Shown: piece by piece, positions 12,701-24,107 of the stretch | How positions within the stretch are numbered: position 1 is the first letter of the stretch | Layout: each line of letters starts with the position of its first letter | NCBI GenBank assembly: GCA_000469685.2 | Contig: LS997563.1 | Location: 16,109,940-16,173,939 of the forward strand | Length of the DNA: 64,000 nt | Source of the DNA: Haemonchus contortus | Taxonomy: Eukaryota; Nematoda; Chromadorea; Rhabditida; Trichostrongylidae | Direction: 5' to 3' | The notes under the pieces: model-generated | The model's database searches: none | Seen by the model: only the letters and a program-made list of their open reading frames with translations | What the model was told of the DNA's origin: nothing | Position numbers and translations under genes: made by a program

Positions 12701-14601
12701 AGCGATAAGATCGTCGTCGATCGGGATTTGTCTAAACCAAGCAAGCGTTCCGTCCGTTCGGAATCTGCTAAGTGGCATCAACTTCTTTTGTAAGAGTAAA
12801 ATCATAGGCTCAAGTTGTCGATGTAGCGTTCGGTTTCTGACCAAATTGCAACTAAGCTTAGCGGTTCACTCGTAAACCTTCCTCGAGAGTGTGCTGTGGT
12901 TTCACCGTAGAGATTACGTGATTACGCCGAGCACGCAGCCGGTGGCTGAGAATTTCACCTGTTGTCGTGATCATTCTATGGCACAACCATAAAGGGACCT
13001 GAAGAGAAAAACTAGGTTTTTTCTTTGTGAGTTCAAGATCTTGTTCCTTTTGCCACTCCTGTTCATACTCGAGCTTATCCCTAATATTTCCTTTGCCTTC
13101 ACTATTGGGTATTTGTTTTTCGATGCATATTTTATTGCGGGTAAGACGACTCGGATCGCCTTTAAACTTGCTGCGCAACTGGTGGCGCGTCATTTGTGCG
13201 ACGTGACCCCATAATCTCAACGATAGTATGGCTCATCCACCGTGAAGCTATTTTCAGCGGTGTTCGAAACTACCCCTTATGTAATTTTACCGATTATCGA
13301 CATATATGAGAACTTGCCTAATCTGATTAGTTTTCGAAAAAGTTCGAGTTGATTTCAAATAGCCTATATTCAGAGAATGAAGTTCGTACCCAAAGTCGTG
13401 GACAGTGGAAAAGTTAAAATTCATTGCATTGCTGCAGGGAAATTTTCCGACTATCTATGAAACTTTTTGTTGTACCAGAAGTATTGAACAATTCAAACCT
13501 TGTCATCAATATCACCATTAATAGATAGTGATTTTCCTCGCATTTATTTGGTCTGGCTTTGGCTCTTGGCTCTTGGTTGTTGGCTGGCTTTTTATGGTTA
13601 GCCCCTTCTTGAAGAACAATGGACCTAGTTGATGGCTCTACAAATCACCCTGAATACTTTGCTCGTGAAATCGCTATCATCAGGATTGTTCACCTTTACG
13701 TGTCCGAACATTCGTTCAATAACGTGATGCTAATCGCGCGACTCTAACTACTGGTCATCCTCGATCATTATCTGCACAGGAGGGTGAAGTAGAGGTCAGA
13801 ATCGTTTTAATTCTTCTTTACCCGTGCCTTGCCGTAAGTATGTTCCCACTCAAATGAACTTCCAGCTTTATGAATTAGCATTTGGCCGCCATAAGATCCA
13901 ATGAGAACATAATATGAGCGATGTTGACGAAACCTTCTTGCCTGAGTATTCAGCGCAGGTTCCCAAACATGAAATTGACGCTTGTGAAAATGGATACATC
14001 ATGCGACGGATGTACAGTGTTCGGAAAATGGCTGAGTCCTAAACAAACCATACGTCATACGTATGCACTTTTGTTTAGGTCATCTACTGATAGGAAAAAT
14101 TAGCCTCGATGGACATTCGTCATCAAGAAAGGGTCCTTCGTCGAGACTCGATGATATTCTCGAGGACAAACATTAAGGAAGTCCTATAGTTGTCCGGGGT
14201 CGTAAAAATTGAAACTTGCCTCTTCATTCTGTCGTGTGGAGTCTGGAGTATCAGGAAGCTTTTAAGCTTCACCTCGTGGGATTTATGTTTTGCAGCAAGG
14301 CATTATTTTAATAGTCAGTGTTTTACGTGTGGTAGTATTTCATGTCTATCGTTCTATTTGGCAGTGTTTCAACATAATATTGAGGTAATGATCAGCATGT
14401 TTCCCTGACTGTAACCTGTTAACATAGGGGATTATAGTATAGTGTGTTTACTTCAGCAGCCAGCAACGCAACAGCGTGATCCAGTAGAGGGCAGCAATAT
14501 TCCTTGGGAAGAAATCGAGGCATGGTAAACCTGTCGTAGACAACATTGTTCACTGCATGTCGAATAGAATGCTCGAACTGATTGGGGCGTCTGGCGAGTT
14601 A
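9720..14601. other. Long intergenic stretch without a supported gene
   Basis: Several ORFs of 60-143 codons occur on both strands between 9.7 and 14.1 kb, but they overlap, lack family motifs and mostly reflect T-rich composition. A minus-strand ORF at 12858-13220 (120 codons, charged N-half) has a C-terminal segment (LCHRMITTTGEIL) weakly resembling a minus-strand ORF at 31676-31870 ([13 protein letters not shown]), so both may be fragments of one unrecognised dispersed repeat. Confidence 0.4.
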
Positions 14602-15888
14602 TTAGGTCATCTCATTCAAAAGTTCGCAAGCTTTTATTCGAATAAAATGAACAGCAAACAAGATGAAAGGCTAATATTCTAGTGTTCTGTTGTGTAGGCT
14701 CCACCATTGTTGACGACCCTCTCCCAGCGTCCAGATAGCACCTGGACACCAAGTAGCTTCCTTCCTTCAACATGTGCAGATAAAATGCTATTGACGTCCA
14801 TTTCGGCGATCGACCAGTTGTCAAAGCGTTTGCCACTGCGACGTACCTTCATCTGACCGAACCGGTTGAAGTCGCACGGCTGGAGCTCGGGAGAATAGGG
14901 CGGTTGAATCTAGGTTCCAATATTCTTTTCTTCAAAAACCTGCGGCGCAATTCGAGATGGGTGGGGCTTGGCGTTGTCATGAGCGATAATTGCCCTCTTG
15001 AGGTTGTGTGCTGCCATCCAATTGTCGGTATTATCGTCGAGAAACTGGCAATACACTTCAGAATTGACGGTCATTTTTTCAGGACAAAGTCGCCAGAACG
15101 CCACGCCTCAGAAATCCATTGCCATGATGAGCATCCACTTGGTTTCACGCGACTCTTTATGAACCATTTCGGGCGGTTCCTCATCGGCGTCCATCCAAAC
15201 CCGACGCTTGTGACTTTCGGGCTCAGTGTAAAACCCACCCATGTTTCATCTATAGCCAACTTTCGTTTCGTGAGTCGTGGGTGACGTCAGTGGCGGAGAA
15301 GATTGTTTCTACAGGCATCAATTCGGTTTTGGACCTGTGCTTCTGTAAGTAAATGAGGTACCCATACGCACATCTTCTTGACCATCTTCAATTCTTTGGA
15401 CACAACTCGGCCAACGGTAGTAGCAGAAATGCCGGTCTCGCGGGCAAGTTCGGCAATGGTGCAGTCTCTGCGCTCAGCCATTCGACGCTTGATTTCAGCT
15501 ACTCGTTCTTCGTGTGCGGAGTGAACATTGTGAGCACCACCTCGGCCTTCACTTGTCTTCGTTCTTCCTTCTTTGGACATTCTCACCCATTTCTGCACAT
15601 TACGCTTGAAGAACTCCGTCCCGTCCATTTGTTGATTGTGCTCACGATGAATTTGAGCTTCGGATTCTCCTTGTGTAGCGCCCCATTTGATAATTTCGCG
15701 TTGATCCTGTTGGGTAATACTTCTTTTCAAATTGTCAATATCTTCTGCTGCAGCCATGATGTCGAAATCGGGCAGTGTCGTAGCTGACGGTCCTCGCTTC
15801 TGATCAAAACACTGTGGATGGTGACAATTTCCTTCATAATCCCGCCATCCCTCTGAATGTCTGCGAACTTTTGAATGAGATGACCTAA
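14602..15888 (-). mobile_element. Mariner-family DNA transposon, full length, inactivated
   Basis: The 1287-bp element is bounded by perfect 27-bp terminal inverted repeats beginning TTAGGTCATCTCATTC (14602-14628 and 15862-15888). It is flanked by TA duplications at 14600-14601 and 15889-15890. Size, TIR length and TA target are typical of mariner elements. The single gene runs on the minus strand (see the pseudogene entry). Intact ends but a broken transposase mean it could only move if supplied with enzyme in trans. Hookworm mariners such as bandit are plausible relatives; that identity was not tested. Confidence 0.93.
14679..15757 (-). pseudogene. Mariner transposase pseudogene (DD34D class)
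   Basis: Transposase cuts and rejoins element ends at TA sites. The start chosen is the Met at 15757 (MAAAEDIDNLKRS), inside the right TIR, rather than the upstream Mets of the open frame, which lie outside the element. The N-terminal region shows a helix-turn-helix (CTIAELARETGISATTVGRV) followed by the mariner linker motif WVPHLLTEAQ. Catalytic residues are visible as AIDETW, HDNAKPH and PYSPELQPCDF; exactly 34 codons separate the second and third Asp. Lesions: in-frame stops at 15287-15289, 15108-15110 and 14910-14912, and a one-base frameshift just after DETWVGF (about 15235). About 360 codons in total, the usual family length, so the gene is complete but dead. Confidence 0.92.
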
Positions 15889-15890
15889 TA

Positions 15891-16507
15891 TCAAGTTCTG
15901 GTCTATTAATTGTTTGTGCTTTCTCTATCATGCCTACATAATTCTCGGTGCGAATTTCTTCTACGGCCAAAAAGGAATCAGTCTAGCAGTTATTGGAGGG
16001 ATGGAGGGGGGGGGGGGGAGTTGTGATATTCCTAGATTTTCGCATTGAGCGATTCAAATGGTGAAGGTGCGATGACGTATAAAGTGAACAAATTCTAGTA
16101 TACATTATATTACTTCATTACTCAGCAGGCAGGATTTCAGTTTGAATTTGTACCTGCGTCGTATCCTAAGGAAATTTGACTTAGCGCATCTGTTCCGAAA
16201 TATGTAAAATTTTTTATCCTGGGAGTGTAAGTGTAAGTTCTTGGAAGTATGTTGATAAGCACTTCTGGTCAGTGAGAAAGACGATCAAGGACTTGAATGC
16301 AATTGTTATTTCTCCGAATGGTAGTCATTTTTCTCATAGGTCTATATCCTCTATAGTAGTGTTAGCTATTCTCCGCCTTATGAGACTGGTTGCATAGCTA
16401 CCGATTCCGTCGTGACGTTCAACGTGGTAGCAGTATTTGCGCCTTTTCTTATGTAGTGAGGTCTCCGATTTTCACTGGTGTTTCCCACCATTTATTCTTC
16501 TATTCTA
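15891..16507. other. Intergenic, no gene seen
   Basis: Contains a G-rich run at about 15998-16019 and otherwise unremarkable AT-rich sequence. The first Mets of the minus-strand reading frame that covers the mariner gene start here but belong to flanking DNA. Confidence 0.5.
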
Positions 16508-16806
16508 GGCGTAAAAAGGATAAAATTTTTTGGCGTTGATCAATCCCGTTTGAGGAATGCTCCCACACATTCGACTTCCATTCAGAATCGCAGTGGCACT
16601 TGAATGCGTATGTGGCCTATACAATGACTTGCGGTGGCCAGCCGATGTACAAGTCAGTGCTTTTATCCTCCCAGACTAATCTGGTGCCAATTAATCGATC
16701 CCGGAGGGATGGAAGGCCCGGATGGCCTGGGCGGATATAGATCCGGGATTCACACCCGTGACCATGCTTGTGTGTAATGCGCCATTTGCCACCACACCAC
16801 CTCGGC
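16508..16806 (-). mobile_element. tRNA-derived SINE copy (minus orientation)
   Basis: On the minus strand the head reads GAGGTGGTGTGGTGGCAAAT (A-box-like region), then a B-box-like GGTGTGAATCCCGG, a body with CATCCCTCCGGGATCG, and a tail ending near TTGATCAACGCC. The order and spacing match the copy at 33093-33400, including TGTACATCGGCTGGCCACCG in the body. Together with the 4.2-kb copy these define a family of about 300 bp. Confidence 0.7.
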
Positions 16807-18220
16807 CCTATTTAGGCATAGACAGAATATATTTCAAGCATATATAGAATATATGGAGCATTTTGCGTTTGGACCAACCCGAGTCTCACCTCCAGCAGTT
16901 CTTGCTTGAACTGCTGGAAGCTTTTCTATCTCTTTGTCTGGAGCTCTCATGATGTTCACATGCTACGTTCGTTCGTGCGGCTATTTTTCGATTTCCTTTT
17001 ATATGTGACATCATCGCTGATCGCCGATCACTGACGGAGCGGAACCCGAGTGTTCTGCCACACGTATCTAGGTACCTGCAGTGCTGTGGTCCTTACCTCA
17101 TGTGACATTTATTCAAACAAGGATAGGCGGGGGTTGAACGTCTTTTGATTCTTCACTGCTTACTCCTTCTACGCTTTGTATACTGCTTGCTTCGTGCTGC
17201 TCAGTTCTGAAGCTACGTTATCTAATCTGTTCTTCATGGGCAAACGTCCCTCATTGACTACCTGTAAGCAGGAGTTTTGTTTTCCGAGATTTGTTTTCAT
17301 AGCAGAACTAAGTAAAAACAATGCTTTACGCTTTCGGTATTTGTACGAAATTTAATTGGTTGTCTAGATAGCCCAGTTATATAGGCCGATGTGAGGTTCA
17401 TGATTTCTCTGTTTGGCATCTGAGGCCTAACGAAGACGGAGTTAAGTCGCCCAATTCTTAAAGTCCATCATTCTATAAGTCGTAGCTGCTGAAAACGTTT
17501 TCTTTTTAAAGAAACTTTAAGACTTTATTACATGTTTTCGGCCACGGCTGTGTTTTTTTGTGTCACAAAGAGCTGTAGTCTTAATTCTTCAGATTTGGGT
17601 CAATTTTTTTCCTCACATTTTTCTGTCGCTTGTCGCGTGGAAATTTCAATTTTCCATGAAGTCGTTGGCGTAAAACTGGAACAATCGTCCTTTAACAAGA
17701 CTCCAGTTCGAGTTATGTACGTTTATCTGATGTCAGAGCAAATCGCTTGTGCTCGAAGCGCGCAAGTGCGTTATGAGATGAGCTGCTTATTCGATAACGC
17801 CATCGGGCGTGAAGTTGTAAGCCTCAAGCACTCATCTGAATCTGTGTGGTTAGGTACCTGCCTGGAAAATCGTGAGAAGAGCGTAGAACCAGTTAAAAGA
17901 AGGCAAAGATGTAAAAGTAGAAGGGTAAATTTCTAGTCTCACAGGTAGAAGGAAAAACCTTCCCTGTGCGAAAGTATCACGGGCTCGGTGGGACGGATAA
18001 AGAGAAGTTTTGAAGTGCCAGCATCAGGTGCCTGGTAGTTCCGTTGCTGTTATCTAATAGCATTATTTTGCAGGAAACAAATTATTGATATTATTGCATG
18101 GTGAGTATTTGGCAGAGCATTCAGGAGCATTTTGGGAATGATTTGGTTACATTGCTCGATTTTTTCTATGTATCAAGATCCTATTACAGTCGAAGAGATT
18201 GGGCAACGACTCGGCTACTA
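16807..18220. other. Intergenic, no supported gene
   Basis: The longest open frame (17532-17936, plus, 134 codons) has no recognisable motif, no convincing splice context and a composition like its surroundings. A short palindrome around 16896-16920 (CAGCAGTTC...GAACTGCTG) is visible. Nothing else was seen. Confidence 0.45.
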
Positions 18221-19125
18221 TTAGGTGGGTGCATTAATTCCCGCCGCCGAATTCGAAGGGTCGTTGTCCGAAACATGTTGGAGGTTTACCGGTGAAGCCT
18301 GTCATATTCTGTACGATAGGGTATTGGCTACCTACTTAAGGGCAAACAGATCAGTTTTGCCCCAAAAACCCTGTTGCTCTCGACTGATTGGTCATGGAAC
18401 GTGATGAACTGTTTTCCCGGGGGGCCCTTCCCCTGCTGTTTGGTTTCAAGAAAGCTGGCGTTGAAGCCCACCGGATACTTCTATGGAGGACAAGCTTCAT
18501 CTGAACGAACCTGCTAAAATAGTTTCTCTTCACTCGAGAGCTTGCAACGAAAGCGGAATGTTTATTGCCAAAAAGTAATGCTGTGCGTGCATTTGGTGGT
18601 GGGATCAAAAGGGTGTTTTGAACGATGAGCTGCTGAGCCCGAAGGAAACTGTTACTGCTGACCGCTACAAACACCAACTTGACAGTTTGTGGGATGCTCT
18701 TACCTGAAAGCTCATCTTAACCGCAAGAAAATATCGTGAGGTGCCGTTCCACCACGAACATGCCAGACCCCATGTTGCGAAGAATGTCCTTTGAAAAAAA
18801 TGCAGTTGTTGGACGGAATCAGCTTGTTCAGCCCGCATACTCTCCGGAACTTGCTCTTTCTGATTGCCACCTATTCCGGTCCATGCAAGTCAGTTTGGCA
18901 GATATACGCTTCCGGAATGCCGAAGAAGTGCAAAAATGGGTTGATAACAAGATTGCCTCAACAGATGAAGACTTTTTTAGACCGGGAGTCAACAAGATAC
19001 CAGAAAGATAGCAAGAAGTTGTAGCTAACGATGGCCAATACATTGGTAGATGTACATTTAATTTTAATTTTGTAATAAGTATGTTTTTGCACGCGAAAAA
19101 CGGGGGAATTAATGCACACACCTAA
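18221..19125 (+). mobile_element. Second mariner-family element, internally deleted
   Basis: Inverted ends starting TTAGGTG.GTGCATTAATTC (18221 rightward; ending 19125 on the opposite strand) differ by a few substitutions. TA duplications flank at 18219-18220 and 19126-19127. At 905 bp it is about 400 bp shorter than a full mariner, and the missing part corresponds to the N-terminal DNA-binding half of the transposase. Its TIR differs from that of the 14.6-kb element beyond TTAGGT, so it belongs to a distinct subfamily. Confidence 0.88.
18590..19070 (+). pseudogene. Mariner transposase remnant (C-terminal catalytic half)
   Basis: Plus-strand frames carry mariner blocks in order: a SPKETVTADRYKHQLDSLWD segment, HARPHVAKNVL (second catalytic block, with Glu replacing the usual Asp two residues before HARPH), PAYSPELALSDCHLFRSMQ (third catalytic Asp), and the C-terminal DGQYIG. 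At least one frameshift near 18790 and several stops separate them. The helix-turn-helix half is absent. The remnant is clearly non-functional. Confidence 0.85.
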
Positions 19126-19127
19126 TA

Positions 19128-22100
19128 GAAACAGTCCACTTATTTCCTCTCTATTCGTATCCCGGAGCTGAATTCGCATAGCAATCCAAGGATAAGGACC
19201 CGATTAGTGCTAGGACTTGCGCAAAATATAATATATTGGCAGTATAGAGAGCAGTGTGACGATAGCAAAAAGATAAAACTGGATTAAGGCGCACGAAAAC
19301 AACTAGGGCGACACATCTGATCATTGATTTGTGCTTTCGATTACACACATAGGTGATATTAGAGGATGAAAGGGATAAGGCCTGTGGCGTCAATCAGTCC
19401 CTCTTATCCCGAGGCGTATTCTCTCTTGGAATCAGATTTATTCCTTAGTGTTCGGTCTTTTTAGAATTTATGTAGCTGTGATAAAGCGCGGAAAGTAGGA
19501 AATGAAACTTTAGATTGAATCAGTTTTTCTCACGTTCTTTTTATCACCAGACGTCCCTTTAGAATCTTTCCATTCTCCAGAATGGGAGCTTTTTGAGAAC
19601 TGTTTTGAACACATCGTTTTCACATTCATGTTTTATGAAAGCTTTCTTTATGTTTTGCATTAACAAGCACTGTTTTAAGTCTGATTCACATTCTGCATGC
19701 TTATTTTTAATGCTGAATAAGAATTCTTGGAGTCTGAATTGTGGAAAAGGTGTTTCTCTGATCTGGAAAGGTGTAAAGTAGTTTTCGTGACTGTGAAGGC
19801 TTCTAGCCTTTGATACAGACACATTCGGCGTGATAATATTATAAGTTTTCTTGAAATTCACAGAAAACCAGAAAGGAAATTACGAAGACACAATTGATCA
19901 TTTTTAGTCCTATAACTGTGGGCCATATTACACTAACCGGGATTGTTGTATAGTTTTCGTAGTGTCATGAGCAATCTAATCTCATCTCTTGTGAAAATGA
20001 TGGAATTGAAGCTTGGGACTTTTGAAAAAAAATCCCAAACGTATAGTAGTCTTTTCGTCTCCCCAAAGTTCCGTCCGTGATAATGATATTTTTTCCGTGT
20101 CTTTTGAGTTTTGAGTGTTTTTCTCCGGTCTGCAACTAATTATTCACAAAAACCCCGACGCAAATTTTGATGAATTTTCGGCAACACTTTTAGCCAGCGC
20201 TTTTCGGCAATACCGTCCTCTTTGGTCAGTCCCGTTTTTCTACTTTGTTGCTGCGTGATCACCTCCACGTTTTTTGTTTCCTTTTGCATTTACAGGTCAC
20301 TTTTTTATATACTGTTTCCTGAATATTTATTATCATGTTCTGGGGAAACGTTTCGAAGTGAGGCGATGCTTCCTCCGAAGTGATGCTGGCAGATCTAAAG
20401 TTTGCTATCGTCTTCTCGTTTGTTGATCGCCTAAATACCATGGAAAAGAGAACGCTGAGTTGATTACCACTCACACTGGTCACTGGTCTCTGTCACTGGC
20501 TAGAAAGTTGAGTGCCTTGTTGTTTTGGTGAAGTGAACTGGTTGTCATATGGTTACTTAAACGGGGCTTACAGAATTCTGTTTAACTTAGGTGGGCGTTG
20601 TATAAATTTCGTAAATGCGGTGCATGGCGCATGCGAAATCATGTGGAATAAGGTGTGCTTATGACTTTCTTTGGAATAACAAATTGTATGATATTCAAGT
20701 TACTCCTTCTCCTTATTTAGCTTACTTCTTTCCTTTCTTTCCTCCCGTTTGTATAATGTTTCTAAAACCTGAAAATTTTATTTTCTGTTTCTCCATTAAA
20801 AGTCTTGCATAACTCAGGTTTAGTGATTGTCGTGTGAACGCTCTAGCTCTCCATCTATCGAATCTTTAAGTGTTTAACTTCCTCGGTGACACTTCGAAGG
20901 ATTCCTTCGTGCGAAAGTCCATAGAGCGTGAAAACGTAAATATTTGCATAATTCTCGGACCTGTGTTTTGCCTTTTGCGAGAAGGCGTTGCTGATTCAAA
21001 GCAGTTTTCTGTCACCAGACTCGCTTCCACGTTTCTTCCAGGCTTGCATTTCATAATCAAAATTCTGACTCATTTTTATCTCACGATGGACGAAGGGCGC
21101 TTATTCATTGCTTTCACAAACGATGTGTCGATTTTATGTCAAAGAGACGCTTAGTTATCTTTACGGCCATATAGGCAGGGTTATCTTATTATGTCCTTTG
21201 TAGCTGCTTGTTGAGTCTGTCAAAAGTGCGTTTACACTTGCCTTCATCAAAAAGTACTTGAGTGGTCACTTTGTTCCTCTTCTGGAACTCACCTAGTTCA
21301 CTCATCATCTCAACAGTAACAACTTCAGATAATTGCAGTATGCTCGCAGCTTCGATACTGCGGTCCTACTAAATATGGCATCCTCACTTAATACTCTTCG
21401 ATTAATTTTTACGAGTGGTTTCTCATCTTCCTAATGATTATGAGATAAGCTGGCTAGTCCCGAAGGTTTCATGTGTTTGTAAGAATTTACGTCAACCAGC
21501 TCTTGAAACGAATGCCATCCTGCCCAGGAACCGAAACCTCAAAACAACGAATCCTCGCGTGATGTTCAAACCCTTAAATCCTATCAAAATGTTATGTTGG
21601 TTTGCTGAAATTTCTGGAGAGTAGGGCTCAAGGGTAGCTCTAAGGGTTTGCTTCGAGGTTTCTTGTTTACATCTAGAGGTTTTCTGTGTACTTTCTATGA
21701 TCACTGGTACTAGGGATTCTAAGGGCTGAAGAATCTTGGTGTATAGCATTGATAAGGCCGTGCGACAGCAACGCGACAGCGCTCTATTGATTTCTACGTT
21801 TCTGCAGGTAATAGGAAGCATAGGTGTTAGCTGGTAATAAAGTGCTATCAAGTACTTTGAGCCTTTACGACTCATTCCTCTTAACAGTTGTGGCCGTACT
21901 TTTGTATCATTTATGTCTTCAATGTTCCACATATTAAGGATGTACTGTACTGCTTCTTAGACAGTTGAATTTTTGCATCTTTGCATCCCTTTCTCTACTA
22001 CACAGTTTTGTTTGTTTGTTGTGTTATTTTGATCGTCTCTATGTATTGGTATCCGGATTGTTGCTGGGGAAACCGAATCATTTCCAAGCCCTCGTAGACA

Positions 22101-23885
22101 CTCATCTATTCTATACTCAAGTTACCTAAAGAGCTCCCCAATAAAAAACTCTCATGGTACAGTAGTGCAAGTAAATATTCGACGCTCTGAAAAAAAGGAC
22201 CTGCAACGACTGATAAGCGTTTGTCGTTGCATACAGCTAAATGTGCGGGGAAGTTATAACGAAGCCTTCATAACTGGTAAACCATCTTAGAGTGGTAGTT
22301 TCTTGCTGATACTGTAGTTCAAAGAAATAGATGGTTCTGGAGGAAGTTTGTAAACAGTTGGCCAACGAAAGGTTTTAACGATCACGAAAGCTTTGTAGGG
22401 TTCGTTTGTATATTTCCTTAGCCAGTTTTCCAGTCGTATTACCTTTTTTGGCATATATTATATTTAAGTAAAGCGGACTTGAATTTTTAGTGGGCGTTTG
22501 TGATCGCGTTGTGTAATGTCTTTAAATGAATAATGGAAGGACACCAAATTTTAATCAGCCGGAAATTCGGATGAGCACCACTTAAACTTAGTGGATATCA
22601 CTAGATATTCTTCTTCCCTGGTAAAATTTCGAAAAAATTTCGAACGTAGCGGGCAGTGCTCCGCAAACGTAGCATTTCTCCCTTCGTGGGAATGAAATTA
22701 AGTTAGGAAACAAGGGATAAGTATGGGGTGAAATTTCATGGGAAAGCTGATTAATGCTCTAAGCGTAGGGGCGAATATCCCCGGGGTTGGCATGGCCTCC
22801 TTCTCCTCTCACGCTCTCTATTTTGTTCTTCTTTATTTCTCCCGTACCATGTACTTCTACGTTGAAATAGGAAGTTTGCGCCCATTTCATTCTTTTGCTC
22901 TTTTTTGCTACTAATTGGAAAACTTTCTGTGACCCAAGTCATAGCTACGTGTGATTCCAATAAGTGGATAGTGTTTAGTGTGTTTTGAAAGCTTTCAGTG
23001 GTTTCCGGCGTCATTCTCTTTTCATCACCATGGTTTCCTTTTCTCGCTCTATAATTCACTTTGTTTTTCATCAATACGAAGTCTGTAGCGAAATTCTCAT
23101 ACAACGTATTGCTTCCAACACCCCGTAGTCTGCATTAATTCTTTTTTCTAATCTTAATTTTGATTTTGTTGGCAACTTTTTCTTTTTTTGCTTCTCTCAC
23201 GTCAGCAAAATTTCGTGGGTGTTGCAAGAGTGTTCGGTGTGAAATCTCTGTAGATTGGAATGCTTTGCTGCATGGGTTCCATTATTGCTTTTCGACCTCA
23301 TTCATCTCTTCAAAGTTAAAGTTCCATACTCCATACAGTGATGGGGAAGTTTTGTTTCCCTTTTCATCAGGCCTAACTTTACATATGGCATCAAGAAGAT
23401 CAAACGGTCATCACATCAGTCGGTAGTGTTTACTTTGTTTTTTGGTGACTCAGTGACCTAAAATTGAAGAGCTGATAAGTGGGATGTCTTCATTAGTTGT
23501 TGTTGTGAAGTCGTTGGCACACGCTCTGAGCAACTCCATCCAACTCCCCTAATTTGCAAATGTTTCGTGTGATGTCATTTTGAGTACTCTGTCGAATTCG
23601 TTTTGTGAGGCGAATTCGTGTTTCTATTTCTTGTTTATATTGACGGCTTTTTGATTCTGAGGTCTGTTATCAACATTAAATGGAAATAATTGATTTTGGA
23701 CAAATTTGAGTAAGAGACTAGTTCCGAACAACTCTTTACGCTTTCGGTGGTTAATCTGTACTGGTCGAGAACCGATGTGATTAGTGATTGCTGTGGTTTG
23801 GAAAGTGGATAACTCATAGTAGACCAGTCCGATCATCGAGAGCACTCAGCAAATAGTAGTTGGACTAAAGGCGCTTCAAGGCCAT
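19128..23885. other. Long intergenic stretch without a supported gene
   Basis: A short piece at about 19365-19425, with GGCGTCAATCAGTCCC followed by TATCCCGAGG, resembles the SINE tail and may be a truncated copy. Remaining ORFs (up to 146 codons at 21492-21932, minus) have no recognisable domain. No RNA gene was recognised. Confidence 0.4.
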
Positions 23886-23898
23886 TTAGGTAGAATAC

Positions 23899-24094
23899 TT
23901 ACTTACTTGGATACTTGAATGCTCGTTGTCGGCTGATAATCCTCAGCGGCGAGCACACGCTTCCATCCATTTTTGACGATCTTGAGCGGTTTGGGCCAGT
24001 GTTGTCCATCGTTTCCCTGAAGTTTCTTCAGTGAATCACTCCATCTCGTTGCAGGACGGCCTAGTGTGCGTTTGATAGGTAGGTATACTACTAC
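23899..24094 (-). mobile_element. RTE-like non-LTR retrotransposon tail, 5'-truncated
   Basis: On the minus strand, frames encode RWTTLAQTAQDRQKWMEAC and then, after a one-base shift, CSPLRIISRQRAFKYPSK followed by a stop. This is the pattern of the extreme C-terminus of RTE-clade reverse transcriptases. The 3' end carries a short (AAGT)3 tail, typical of RTE. The insertion is bracketed by identical 13-bp direct repeats TTAGGTAGAATAC at 23886-23898 and 24095-24107, read as the target-site duplication. Only the last ~200 bp was inserted. Confidence 0.7.
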
Positions 24095-24107
24095 TTAGGT
24101 AGAATAC

